A stretch of DNA of 64,000 nt from Engraulis encrasicolus. Lineage: Eukaryota; Chordata; Actinopteri; Clupeiformes; Engraulidae. A program made the translations under genes and the position numbers. Shown piece after piece: positions 1-12,281 of this stretch. The stretch covers positions 42,488,888 through 42,552,887 of the forward strand of contig NC_085868.1 in the NCBI RefSeq assembly GCF_034702125.1. Direction: 5' to 3'. Each line of letters opens with the position of its first letter. Position 1 is the first letter of the stretch. The notes beneath the pieces are model-generated. The model was given only the letters and a program-made list of their open reading frames with translations. It was not told where the DNA came from and did not search any database.

Positions 1-14
1 GTCCAGCCCTGCCC

Positions 15-407
15 TAGCCTGGTCCTGACCATCCCATAATACTACCATTTCATTTCGTATTTATGGTCTGGCATTTGTTTGCTCTGAAGCGATTGTAGGA
101 AGCAGGAAGTTTGCACTCAGTTATGGTTTGAAATTATTGGACACCTCTCACCCAATCGCTGGCAGTTACTCAACAACAACATAGCGCAGACCAATGGCTC
201 TGGCGCAGATGTGTACGTCATTGTCACGAGCGTCCTCCCCCTTTCACCCCCACGTGGGGGGCGTATTCGATTATTGGCTGTTTTCTGGGGGGGGGGGCGT
301 TACGATCAAAATTCTACTGCTCCAGCCACTCCACAGAGAAGCACGGCCAGACTACAGTAGTGGAGCCAATCCTTTGGCGGAAGTACGTAGGATGGCTCGC
401 GAGGCTA
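15..407. mobile_element. Non-autonomous DNA element with 9-bp target duplication (copy 1)
   Basis: The element begins TAGCCTGG and ends CGAGGCTA, so its termini are imperfect inverted repeats. It is flanked on both sides by the identical 9-mer GCCCTGCCC (6-14 and 408-416). A second copy lies at 24760-25645. It has no coding capacity. A 9-bp duplication fits Mutator-like or Merlin-like elements better than hAT (8 bp), but the superfamily is not settled. Confidence 0.8.
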
Positions 408-416
408 GCCCTGCCC

Positions 417-579
417 AGCACCACCCACTAAACCGCCCAGACCCATCACCAATATAGCTTCCCACTATCACCAATAGCCACCCAGACGGCCACACAAACA
501 AAGCCAGAGTGATTTAATCAACACCACCCCAGAGCATCATTTGGAGGACAGGGTGAGTGATAGACCGATGGGCTCTGCG

Positions 580-581
<2 letters not shown>
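417..581. other. Short unassigned spacer
   Basis: A short C- and A-rich stretch between the first element and the first GT tract. I see no coding or repeat signal. Confidence 0.5.
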
Positions 582-670
<89 letters not shown>

Positions 671-681
671 ATGTGTGTGTG
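582..681. repeat. (GT)n microsatellite
   Basis: A nearly pure GT tract with one GC interruption near its 3' end. The Cys-Val and His-Thr frames across it are artefacts of the dinucleotide repeat. Confidence 0.97.
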
Positions 682-755
682 CTCCTTGCTTGTCTATCAT
701 CACTTTTCATGGCCAACCTTTTACAATGTCTGCCTGATCTATTACACCCCCCCAA

Positions 756-768
<13 letters not shown>

Positions 769-830
<62 letters not shown>
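769..830. repeat. (CA)n microsatellite
   Basis: A pure CA tract preceded by a short CT run. Together with the GT tract just upstream it can pair as a hairpin (GT arm, about 90-bp spacer, CA arm). Confidence 0.97.
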
Positions 831-832
<2 letters not shown>

Positions 833-979
833 AAACCAAGCCAAAGAACAAACAAGAGATCAGCTGCCCCAGAGGCCTCATAGTAGTCTGTCAGTCTCCA
901 TACCTGCCTTCAGCAAACACTTCATAAAGCAACGCTCAACTGCAACAGATATGATGTGTGGAAGCCAGACTGAGAGTTG

Positions 980-1038
980 GACACGCACGCACGCACGCAC
1001 ACACCCACACACACACTCACACACACACATACACACAC
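980..1038. repeat. Interrupted CA/CACG microsatellite
   Basis: A CACG tetranucleotide run passes into CA repeats. About 30 bases on either side (the cttcataaagcaacg and cttcatagcaacg motifs, 920 and 1038) are duplicated, so a small segmental duplication accompanies the tract. Confidence 0.9.
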
Positions 1039-1617
1039 TTCATAGCAACGTTCAACTGCAACAGATATGAAGCAGCACCTGAGGTGTGGAGGCATTACAA
1101 GGTTTTTAATTATTTTTCACAGCAGCCGGCAATTCCCTCGTGGCTTTGTTGGTGCTGTTATCAAATACTTGCTAAAGATAAGACTGTAAAACAATTATTT
1201 TTTAAACCAGTTATCAGAACAAACTGAGAACAAATCTGAGAAAAGGGGTATTAAAAATCAAGCAAAATTAAGTTTTATGAATGAACGCCCCTAGTCCAAG
1301 GCATTAAACAATGATTCAACATTTTTCTTAAAGGTTACTTTGTAGATGCTGTTTGACTTTCTGGTGTTCTCTACAGCACAGGCCTTATGCATTACTGTCT
1401 TAGTCACCCTCACATTTTTGTAATATCATGGACACATTTTCACAACTATAACACGTTATAAATAACAATTCTATCAAGTCACTGCCAAATGTGTCTCTTG
1501 TGGACGTGCTGCTTGTGAGACATTTTTAACAGCATGTGGATCTGACTGATGCGGCTGCCATCACCAGACACACTGTGGTGCTCAGCATTCTCAACCTTGA
1601 CAAACAGCAGAGCCTCT
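1039..1617. other. Unassigned AT-rich stretch
   Basis: Apart from the short duplicated motif at its left edge, I see no repeat family, RNA gene or coding signal here. Confidence 0.5.
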
Positions 1618-1714
1618 CTCACACACACACACGAACATACACGCACGCACGCACACACGCACGCACGCACGCACGCACGCACGCGCACACACACACACAC
1701 ACACGAACATGCAC

Positions 1715-1760
<46 letters not shown>
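1618..1760. repeat. Compound CA/CACG microsatellite
   Basis: CA and CACG runs alternate, with two short ACGAACATACA-like interruptions. The block is bordered by CT and GA runs. Confidence 0.95.
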
Positions 1761-1762
<2 letters not shown>

Positions 1763-2661
1763 AGGTTGTGTGTAGTAGTGTGTCATTGACCGGGCTCAGT
1801 GACATGTGATCCATGACAGGAATCATATAATTTTTCAATACAATGCAGCAGCCGTTGACTTGTCACTTGACTATGTAAAGAAAGACATGAAAAGCTGTTT
1901 GACTGCCTTTGGCTGGCTGTGACTACAAGAGCAATACACATGCCAATGTGCAATAGATCATTTGGAGATAAAAGGATTACTCTGACCATGAATGGACAGT
2001 AGGGCTTTAACGGTATTGTATCGAAACGAGAAATCACAATACGCAGAATTACAATACTGTAGAGTGACATATATATTTATATAGGCATACAGAGTTAATT
2101 TTGTCAGTAGCAGCAGGCATCTCATTGCAGTGTGGACATTCTGAAGGAATAATAATAAGTAATTAAACCAGACAAAACTGTTAATTTCGAGGTGGTCTCT
2201 CATTTTTTTCCATGGCTGTATATCCCACACACAGAGATAAACTGTTGTTTGACTACTCAAATCTCTCTCTCAGACACACATACAGTAACACACGCAACAC
2301 ACAAACACACTCAAGCGCGCAAAAACACACACACCAGTTGGCCTTGGCAGTGTCTCTAGAGGTGTGAAGCCACTGTGCTGAAAAACATTGGGATAATCTA
2401 TAACCAATCAGTCCATAGAGGCGTGATGTCATATCCCATAATTATATCCATTGCACAAATATCGCATTGTGCATTAGTTCCACTTGGGCTGAGCAATGCA
2501 AGAAAAAGGAGGCTGACTACTTTTATTTAAGGGTTAGGTATAAATATTTTATGTGCTTTTCTTTCTTCTTTTTTCTCTCATCTTTTCTAAAGAATGTGAA
2601 AAGGCCTTCAAGAAGCAGAACTAATTCAACTCCCAGTGGTCTCCGTTCCATGATTAAAAAA

Positions 2662-2667
<6 letters not shown>
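1761..2667. other. Unassigned AT-rich stretch
   Basis: No coding exon or structured RNA is visible. The segment near 2000-2060, with a cgaaacgagaaatcacaatacg motif, has the flavour of an old dispersed repeat, but I cannot delimit it. Confidence 0.45.

Positions 2668-2706
<39 letters not shown>
2668..2706. repeat. (TA)n microsatellite
   Basis: About 19 uninterrupted TA units. Confidence 0.97.
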
Positions 2707-2711
<5 letters not shown>

Positions 2712-3344
2712 CTATTTAATCCAAGAAGCCCTCACATAACCAATCTCCCCTGAGAATCCAATGCCATCATTGAACAGCTTGTGTTCCCCCCCGCACACCT
2801 CACCTGTCAGGTGCGTCGGATATGGCCCATAGGTCACTCAGCAGACAATTTGGACCTTCATCAGGAGTTTTTTTTTCAAATTGTCTACATCATTGAACAG
2901 GAAAATAAAACAAGCAAGAAGCAAAATGAAAATGGAGAACCAAGGAGGAGCTGGTCAGTAAACGTCTTTACCTGTTAATTTATGTGTTTCAAAACTAAAT
3001 TAATAAAGAAGCACTCATCAGATTTCTTTTTGATTTTTTTAATTGCCTCAAAACTTTTTGAAGGTTGAGCTTATTCATTGACATAGTTAAGCACCCAGTG
3101 TAGAGCATTAGAAGGAGTTGAGAACGCTTCCTGATCTTTCGAAGTAATTTATGTGTTATCATTTTATGTCATGCTGGTGCCCCTGTTTTCCAATTACTTT
3201 GAAGCGCAAAATCCCCTGCAAATAAAATAGCACAATAAATTACCGTCACATAATTAAGGTGACACGGTAGTCTCACAGGCTTGACAGTCTACGTTTAGTT
3301 TTACACACTAGAGATTGCATGATTGAGCGGGTCCTCCACTTGTA
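2707..3344. other. Unassigned AT-rich stretch
   Basis: No gene is seen. The only marked motif is a perfect palindrome CACCTGTCAGGTG (2801-2813) made of two E-box half sites. With no other regulatory context, this may be chance. Confidence 0.45.
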
Positions 3345-3432
3345 CAGTGTGAATAAGTGAAAAAGGGAGTTTATAAGTAGTAAGGGTGCGAGTGAAAAAG
3401 GGAGTTTATAAGTAATAAGTGTGCGAGTGAGC
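3345..3432. repeat. Two-copy tandem repeat (~35-bp unit)
   Basis: The phrase gtgaaaaagggagtttataa occurs twice in a row, each time followed by a similar gtgcgagtg tail. Confidence 0.85.
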
Positions 3433-3555
3433 AAGCAAATGAGTGAGTGCATGAGAGAAGGAAGGGAGAAGGAAGCAATTGAAGTTCCAAAAACCTGAAA
3501 GCAGGGAAATATTTGCACATAGGCCTAAGTAAATGGGCCAACTGTCACGAAAATC

Positions 3556-3725
3556 GACCATGGTTTTACTGTAGTAACCATGATTTTACTGTAGTAACCA
3601 TGTTTTTTTCTGTAGTAACCATGGTTTCTCTAAGTACTCTGAACCAACCATAGTATTACCATGGTTTATTCATGTTTTTTGGGTAACCATGACAACTGAC
3701 TATGGATCATGGTTATGCATGGTTT
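3556..3725. repeat. Palindromic minisatellite (tttactgtagtaaccatg units)
   Basis: Three to four head-to-tail copies of an ~21-bp unit (tttactgtagtaaccatgg) run into a field of scattered ACCATG and CATGGT motifs. Adjacent units also pair as inverted repeats around CCATGG. Confidence 0.8.
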
Positions 3726-3957
3726 TCATGTTTTTGTCAACATGGTTTGTGTCTATGGGTTAGGCATGTCAAGTTCACAGGAAAAGTAGCAAAACAACAT
3801 AAATAATTGAATAAATAAATAAGTTAAATAGTGGGAAATAAACTATGCATTGCATCTCTGATGGAGGATCTACTGTGTGTGTATAGGACTACTGTATATT
3901 TATTATGTTACATGTACATGTTGTACTTGTTGGATGGGTTTTGGGATGCACCAACTC
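3726..3957. other. Unassigned spacer upstream of the LINE
   Basis: No coding signal. It may include the 5' edge of the LINE, whose exact start I cannot fix. Confidence 0.4.
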
Positions 3958-4286
3958 AATTCGAGGAGGAGCTACTCGGACGAAATTAAGTTACTTCTCG
4001 TTTTTCTCCTAAAAATCTTTGTCTGAACTTACAACTACAAACAACTGATTTGCTGTAGTGTTACTTTTGCGTTACCTTGTTATCACTCTTACAACAACAT
4101 AAACACATAGGCTAACCTCCCCACCATCCAAATAGATTTTTGCTTTCCACCAGGCTAGCCTACATAACTTTTTTCGCGCCGAGCCCTACTAGGCTTTAGT
4201 TTCGCCTCACCTCATAGTCAATTTTACAACACTACACCAACTATCTCGCAAAAATAACCTTTTCTGCTGCATCCGCAGACCTAATT
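3958..4286 (+). promoter_or_regulatory. Presumed LINE 5' UTR
   Basis: The leader has no long ORF and is C/A-rich near the ORF1 start. Non-LTR elements usually carry an internal promoter here, but no specific promoter element is visible. The ORF1 ATG lies in a good context (A at -3, G at +4). Confidence 0.45.
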
Positions 4287-5288
4287 ATGGCCAACTCTAC
4301 CTGCGCCTGCAGTGATCTAGCTAATGCCAATGAAAGACTAGCCAAAGCCAACATGACGATTGAAACACTTAGAAGTGACATTCGCCGGCTACATTGCGAG
4401 GTAGTCATAAAATCCCATAACACCACGTTGAAACACCAAACCAGTAATACTAGCGCCAACCTAACTACACTATCTTTTCTCCCAGGCCACAGCAAACACC
4501 AGCCGAAGTCCCCCCCGAATCCACCGTGCTCCACTCCCGTCGCGCGTCGTAGCTGGACGGAAGTGGTTAACGGCGGCAGGGGAGTACTGCAGAAATGTTC
4601 ACCACCTCTAGTGACTAGCAATCGTTTTTCTGTACTTGACACAATCATCGATGCATAAACTGACCCTGTCCCCCCCTCCCACCAGGTGCCCAAGCCTCTA
4701 CCACCAAGAGTGCGACCCAGTAGCCACCGGACCCTCGCTACCCCCAGGCAAATCACCCGAGAGCAGCCTGCCCATTCAGAACCCCGGCGACCATCAACAG
4801 TCCTCATAGGATCTTCGATGGTTCGCCACGTAACCCTACGAAACGCCCAGACGTGGTGCCTACCTGGAGCTCTCGTAGCCGATGTCCAGTCGAATGTGCC
4901 GGACGCGCTGTCACAGTATCCTACTGCCACAACTCTCATCGTCCACGCAGGCTCCAATGACATCCGGCTGCAGCAGTCTAAAAAACTTGAGTCCGATTTC
5001 CTCTCCCTTATTAATACCCTTCGCAGCACTGGAAAAAAATACGCTATCTCAGGCCCCATCCCCTCTGTTTGTTTCTCTGCCTTCCAGTTCTCCCGAATCC
5101 GCCAACTGCACTTCTGGCTGATGAGACACTGCCGCCAAGAAGCCATTCCCTACGTTGACAACTTCTCCGCTTTCTGGAACCGCCGAAACCTCTTCGCACG
5201 AGATGGAAGGCACTTAAACAGATCTGGTGCTCGTCTCCTCGCGACCAACCTGGAGCTGACCCTCGAAGCCCATCGGTCCTTGGATTGA
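4287..5288 (+). pseudogene. LINE ORF1: coiled coil plus SGNH/GDSL esterase-like protein, one in-frame stop
   Basis: The frame starts at ATG 4287 and would encode about 333 residues, but a TAA at 4656-4658 (codon 124) interrupts it. The frame stays open on both sides of that stop. Residues about 9-41 are rich in Leu/Ala/Glu heptads and look like a coiled coil. The C-terminal part shows SGNH hydrolase blocks: GSSM (about residues 175-178, nucleophile Ser), AGSND further on, and DGRHLN near the end (Asp-His). In CR1/L2 elements this protein binds RNA or helps form the RNP; its esterase role is unproven. The frame ends with TGA followed by CTA, directly ahead of the in-frame ORF2. The lone TAA looks like a single point mutation. 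Confidence 0.88.
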
Positions 5289-6332
5289 CTAACAGGTGTT
5301 TCAAATCCAAAGCACTACACCAACTTAGACACTGCGTGCCCAACAGAGAGTACTCCACTAGCTATCCACGCTGTCACTACCCGTAGGAAAGCTCGCAGAT
5401 GTAGACCCTCTGGTTGTGTACACAACAACCTAATTACGATTGCACCTGAACGCATAAACAATAGCTCTACTACTTTGAATGTTAATGCTGCATTACTTAA
5501 CGTGCAGTCCTTGACCAACAAAAGCTTCGTAGTAAACCAGCTGGTCTCGGACAAAAACATAAGCTTTATGTTTCTTACCGAAACATGGCTTAAAGACGAC
5601 GGGGCGGCTACTTTTATTGAGGCTTGCCCTTCCGATTACAAATTCCTTCACGCCCCGAGACCAAATAAACGAGGCGGAGGCGTAGCCATACTTTTCTCCA
5701 ACAAATTTAATTGTACTAAGATGAATCTGGGCTCTTTCTCTTCATTTGAATACATGGCAATGAGGGTCCAAGCAAACCTCAAACTGATTATTATTGTTCT
5801 GTACCGTCCACCGAAATTCTCTTCGTCATTTCTATCTGATTTCTCCACCTTCATGTCGGACGTACTTACTAACTATGATAAAGCAATAATTGCTGGCGAC
5901 TTTAATATCCACGTAAATAAATCAGATGACGCAATAGCCAAGTCTTTCTTAGACACATTAAATGGATTCGGTCTCGTCCAGAATGTTACTGAACAGCCTA
6001 CCCATCGGAAAGGCAACACACTTGACCTTGTTATTTCACATGCGCTTGATATCAACAATATATCGGTCACGGACGTCGGCCTCTCCGACCACCACTGTGT
6101 GTTTTTTGATTTTGACATTTCAACACAAATTAGCACACCCAACAATGTCATTCACAGACGACGCATTAATGCCTCTGCTGAGCTTAAGATTTCAGACCTC
6201 ATCAAATCAGGTGACCTACTAAATGGTCACTGCACACCTGATGAAATGGTTGATAGCTTCAACAACAACTTAAGAGGAATTCTAGATAACATAGCTCCAA
6301 TTAGAACGACGACAAGAACCAGAGCTAGGTAT
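5289..6332 (+). CDS. LINE ORF2, endonuclease part (APE-type)
   Basis: The frame is open from the codon right after the ORF1 TGA, in the same phase, with no stop until the insertion at about 6333. All APE endonuclease blocks are visible: LLNVQSL (Asn), LTETWL (Glu), GGGVAILF, LYRPP (Tyr), AGDFNIH (Asp/Asn), NTLDLVIS and LSDHH (Asp-His). The protein nicks the genomic target and primes reverse transcription. There is no in-frame ATG before 5568. An initiation there would remove the catalytic Asn block, so the N-terminus probably comes from readthrough or reinitiation at 5286, or else an ancestral ATG was lost. The foreign insertion ends the frame with TAA at 6360. Confidence 0.9.
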
Positions 6333-6838
6333 TCTACCATGAAGACTCGAGAGGCAAATTAACGTTATTAACATTTATTGAACAATAGACATGATACAAA
6401 AATGCATGAATCCGTTTGGCGAACAATTACACTTGATACAAAATGCATGAATCTGTTTGGCGAAGGTTCCCGTCTTCGCGTTGAACTCCGGGGTAGGACA
6501 GCATATCCTCCAGCGGAGATGGAGGCGGGCGTAGCCTGCCCCCTAACAGACGGGAACCACTGGTGACGGTGGACGGAGGGGTGGTGGTGGCTTCAAATTC
6601 GGCTTAACTGGAAAGCAGAGAACAGAATGAGTGACTGATTTTTAAACAAACGTGAATGCGATCCATTGGCTGAGAGGGAACGATGCATGAGTGATGCGTA
6701 ACGGGGATTCCCAAATCTCGCGTTGTGATTGGTTGACGACCCTGGGCAATGATGACGCATGTATGATCTGTCAAAAGGGAGATTGGATGGTTAGCCTAGT
6801 AAGTTTGACAGCCGAGAAATTCGAGTCTCCCTGGTAGA
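6333..6838. mobile_element. Terminal-inverted-repeat insertion in LINE ORF2
   Basis: The left end ctaccatgaagactcga (from 6334) is mirrored by tcgagtctccctggtag (to 6837). The ~505-bp insert separates the endonuclease and reverse transcriptase parts of ORF2, which remain in the same absolute frame. Inside, a ~40-bp segment with atgcatgaatc and gtttggcgaa is duplicated (about 6392-6465). Another inverted pair, ggttcccgtc and gacgggaacc, lies near 6465 and 6549. No ORF of note. No clear target duplication, so the superfamily is unknown. Confidence 0.8.
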
Positions 6839-8804
6839 ATTTACGCAAGCTCCCATTTCACCTTGGATGAATGACTCACTTAGAGCCTTAAAAAGAAAAT
6901 GCCGAGTAACCGAGCGTCTTTGGAGGAAAACTAAATTAGAAGTCCATAGACAATCCCTTAGGGATGAGATCTCCTCCTACAATAATGCGGTACGCTCAGA
7001 GAGAAAAGCATATTTTTCCAAAATCATAACAGACAACCAGCATAATGCGAAAGTTCTTTTTTCCACTATTGACCACCTGCTTAATCCAACACATAGCAAT
7101 AACAACCTAAATGCATCACATGCCAAGTGCGAGGAATTTGCTAGATTTTTTAATAAAAAGATTGCCGACATTAGAGAAGGCATCCAAGGTGGGAACGCAG
7201 CAACCTCTGTCGCCCACTCAGGCGATACACCGAGGGGAGGGTTAAACCCCCCTAGGAGACCTGAGAGCTTCCAAAAGTTTTGTCCAATTACAGAGGACGA
7301 CCTCTGTAAAATAGTCAGGGAAAGTAAGCAGTCTACCTGCAGCCTTGACGCGATCCCCACATATCTGCTAAAAAACATACTTGGTTGCTTAGCAGCACCT
7401 TTACTGCAAATTGTTAACACCTCTATGCTTACAGGCATTTTTCCAAGCTCATTCAAAACAGCCATGGTAAAGCCACTCCTAAAAAAGACAAATTTAGATC
7501 AGAATTCTTTAAACAACTACAGACCTATATCAAACCTCCCCTTTATAAGCAAGGTACTAGAAAAAGTTGTATTTAAACAGCTTAATCAACATCTGGCTGG
7601 GAATGATATCTTGGAAAAATTCCAATCAGGCTTTAGAGCCAACCATAGCACCGAAACAGCACTAACCAAAATAATAAGTGATCTTAGGCTCAGCACTGCC
7701 GCAAACAAAGTTTCAGCACTTATCCTCCTCGACCTCAGTGCCGCCTTTGACACGATAGACCACAACATACTAATTGACCGCCTTGAATCTTGGGTAGGCT
7801 TGTCCGTTCACGTCTTAGAGTGGTTCAAAACATATATTACAGGAAGGCAGTTTTTTGTCACCATCGGAGAATACGTCTCCAACAAGTATGATGTGCCTTT
7901 TGGAGTTGCTCAGGGTAGTTGCTTGGGCCCTCTCCTCTTCTCTCTCTATATGTTGCCCCTGGGCTCCATCATCAGAGAGCACAATGTTGATTTTCATAGC
8001 TATGCCGATGACACTCAACTATATATCTCTGTCGAGCCTAGCCAAACCACTGCCATTCATGCCTTGACTAAATGCATGTCTGCCATCACAGATTGGATGA
8101 ACAGTAACTTCCTAAAATTAAATGAGGATAAAACTGAAGTGTTGCTCCACTCAAGCCTAGGTGACCTAAGCATGCACATTAAAGATAAGGTTACTAGCCT
8201 AGGTGTGGTCATAGACTCGGATTTGAGCTTTGAGCCTCACATCAACAAGAAAACAAAATCTGCTTTTTTCCATCTTAGAAATGTCAACAAAGTGCGCGGC
8301 TTGGCCCCCCGACAAGACGCTGAGAAACGTATTCATGCCTTTGTCACCAGTAGGATAGACTACTGCAATGCTCTCTTCTCTGGTCTCCCAAAAAAATTAA
8401 TTGACAAATTGCAACTCATTCAAAATTCTGCGGCAAGAATCCTAACAAGAACCAGAATGAGAGAGCACATCTCTCCTGTCTTGGCAGACCTGCACTGGTT
8501 ACCTGTCTCATACAGAATCGACTTTAAGATTCTGCTCACAGTATTTAAAGCATTAAATGGACTTACCCCTAGCTATATCTCAGACATGCTCTCTTTTTAT
8601 GCCCCTGCTCGAGCTCTCAGGTCCACTAATGCCAAGCTGCTAAGGACCCCCACCCCCTTGCAGAAGAAGATCGGCGCCGCCGCGTTTGCCTGCTATGCGC
8701 CCAAGAGATGGAACGCCCTCCCCATCGAGATCCGATCAGCCACCTCCGTCGACTCCTTCAAGAAGCAGCTGAAGACCCACCTCTTCATCCTTGCCAACTC
8801 CTAG
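6838..8804 (+). CDS. LINE ORF2, reverse transcriptase and C-terminal part
   Basis: The frame resumes in phase after the insertion, four codons ahead of QAPISPWMN, and runs to TAG at 8802-8804. From the first Met (6867) it has 645 residues. The reverse-transcriptase motifs are in order: NNYRPISNLPF (about 215), SGFRANHSTETAL, LLDLSAAFD (catalytic Asp 289/295), the B motif written GVAQGSCLGP, YADD (379-382), LNEDKTEVLL and the LGVVID block. The C-terminus has the LHWLPVSYRIDFKIL block common in fish L2/CR1-like proteins. The usual Pro of the GVPQGS motif is Ala here. It would copy LINE RNA at the nicked target. Length and open frame suggest a young copy, cut from its endonuclease by the insertion. 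Confidence 0.93.
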
Positions 8805-9294
8805 CTGCCAAGGCGTCATAGTGTCCCAGCTGCCGCAGCGCCCTTACTACTCGCAACCAGCCCTGGCAGGGGGCTCCCCTTGGTGGCCGCTGGTCTCTGC
8901 CTGAGGTTTCTTCCTGACTATAGGGGGTCTTTTTTTCTCAGACCTCACTGAGCTTTTTTTCCCCCTTACAAACTATGAATCAAGCGAAAGGGAGTTTTTC
9001 CTCACCCCTGATGCCACCAGGGGCCGCACCTGAGCGCCCAATCTCTGTGTGACTATCTATGACTTATGATAGGCCCAGCCACTATGGACCTTACACATCT
9101 AAGAATCCTGGTCCTAACCTACGTTGACCTTATGACTCTACATTCTCTGTCTATCTCTTCTTCCTCTGCCTTCCTGCTTTTTCTGCCTCTCCTCTATACC
9201 TCTCCTTTTAAATCTATCTCTAACAATGTTTTTTTCCCATTTGTTAAGCACTTTGAGTTACATGCCTTGTATGACACAGTGCTATACAAATACA

Positions 9295-9329
<35 letters not shown>
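8805..9329 (+). other. LINE 3' UTR, tail stem-loop region and ATT repeat
   Basis: The region holds the phrases ctgaggtttcttcctgacta and gggagtttttcctc, then gttaagcactttgagttac followed by tgctatacaaatacaa, and ends in about ten ATT units (9297-9329). In L2-type elements the reverse transcriptase recognises this kind of 3' end, and microsatellite-like tails are typical. Confidence 0.85.
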
Positions 9330-9330
<1 letters not shown>

Positions 9331-9558
9331 TGAGTTGTGAAAAGGGGTGCACCTAAAATAGTGTTGCACGGCCCATGTCAAGGGGGCCTTGGCTGGAATC
9401 TACTGGTATATAGAGGGCCTGTCATAGTAAAGTTTGGAAACCCTTGTGTAATTGAGGCCAACTAGCAGAGTGTGGCGTGGAACATTGGTAAAACCTTGCA
9501 AATTGAAAAAGGAATAAAGAGTAGAGGGGTGATTGATTGAAAGAAAGGAGACGGAGAG

Positions 9559-9596
<38 letters not shown>

Positions 9597-9777
9597 AAAA
9601 GAAAGAAATCCCATTTCATTGAGTGATTCTGTAGACCTGAATAGTTGTGAAATTGACTCTCTAACTTGGGGAAGCTGAGTGCATCTTTGGGTGTCTCTCA
9701 ATTACACCTGCCCATCAGAGAGTGAAAGGGAGGCTTTTCCTGCATGCAGACCCAAATCAGGGCCACTTTATTCATAT
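9330..9777. other. Unassigned stretch with (GA)n
   Basis: No coding signal. It contains a GA run at about 9561-9591. Confidence 0.5.
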
Positions 9778-9785
9778 CCTGGCGA

Positions 9786-9982
9786 CAGGAGCAGATCTAG
9801 CCATTTTGGGGCCCTAGGCCAAATATAAACATGGCACCCAAAAAAACATTATACAGACATAAAAAGATACAGCCTATTTTGTTTAATGTGACTGGTGTGT
9901 CAGCTGGGGGCCCTATGGAGGACAGATGTGGTCAGGGCCCTAGGCAATTGGCTAGGTTTGCCTAAAGGAAAGTCCGCCTCTG
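9786..9982. mobile_element. hAT-type MITE, 197 bp, perfect 8-bp target duplication
   Basis: The 8-mer CCTGGCGA occurs at 9778-9785 and again at 9983-9990. The ends are CAGGAGCAGATCTAG and, in reverse complement, CAGAGGCGGACTTTCC, imperfect hAT-like inverted repeats. The interior is rich in ggggccctagg motifs and non-coding. Confidence 0.88.
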
Positions 9983-9990
9983 CCTGGCGA

Positions 9991-11656
<1,666 letters not shown>

Positions 11657-12281
11657 ACTGGGTGTAGAGACCTGCATTGGGATTGGGACCCGCTGGGTCC
11701 TGCGGGACCCAACGCAAATCTCGCGGGAGCGGGCGGTGTTGGCGAAGCTGCGGGCGGGAGTGGGCGGAGAATTCAAATACAGTGGAGTTGTGCGGGCGGC
11801 ACGGGACTCGACTCACTAGTTTCACGCCGTGTCGACCGAGAGGGCATGTAGTCTACTTGCGACTTTAGGGGGATTCAGAGTCGCGCGTTCACGGAGGTTC
11901 TGCACAGAGAAGCAGCCACCGCGCCCCCCTGTGCAGCGACAAAACGACCCCTGGCTGCAGTACACGCATGGTTCTCCCAGGCTGAAATGTCCGTGAGCTG
12001 AGCTATGCTTGAAGACGGTGATTGGTCAATGCGCTTACGGCAGTCCGGGGGGAACTCAGCCCTGATAGGTCAGTTGTGTTCTATTCTTCTACCCTACCGC
12101 GGAGGTTTGAAGGAAAACGAAAAACACGATGCAGTTGACTTAGCAGGAAATCACTGGAGTATACTTGACAGGGAGAAGAGAAACTGTTTTTTATTTCAGT
12201 AGTACAACTTCCAAAAAATCAATTAGAAATATCCATAAAAGGCCATCATGGAAATGATATGTTTGTAGTGTGGTAGTAGCA

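Larger units (their letters stand above)
3958..9329 (+). mobile_element. Near full-length LINE, L2/CR1 superfamily
   Basis: In order: a 5' leader, ORF1 (coiled coil plus SGNH esterase-like domain), an ORF2 with APE-type endonuclease and reverse transcriptase, a 3' UTR, a conserved-looking 3' stem-loop region (gttaagcactttgagttac, near 9243) and an ATT-repeat tail. The esterase ORF1 and ATT-type tail point to the L2/CR1 group; the precise clade is inferred. All coding segments sit in one absolute reading frame. Defects are one in-frame TAA in ORF1 and a ~505-bp insertion inside ORF2, so the copy is recent but probably not autonomous. The left boundary is approximate. Old target duplications were not found. 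Confidence 0.9.

Noticed and set aside
541..927. Long Cys-Val or His-Thr open frames (also at 10266, 30041, 53514 and 63729)
   Set aside because: They are translations of GT/CA or GA/CT microsatellites.
2801..2813. E-box palindrome as a regulatory site
   Set aside because: Short motif with no gene or promoter context.
4241..5146. 301-codon frame on the minus strand
   Set aside because: It is a shadow of LINE ORF1, which shows real motifs on the plus strand.
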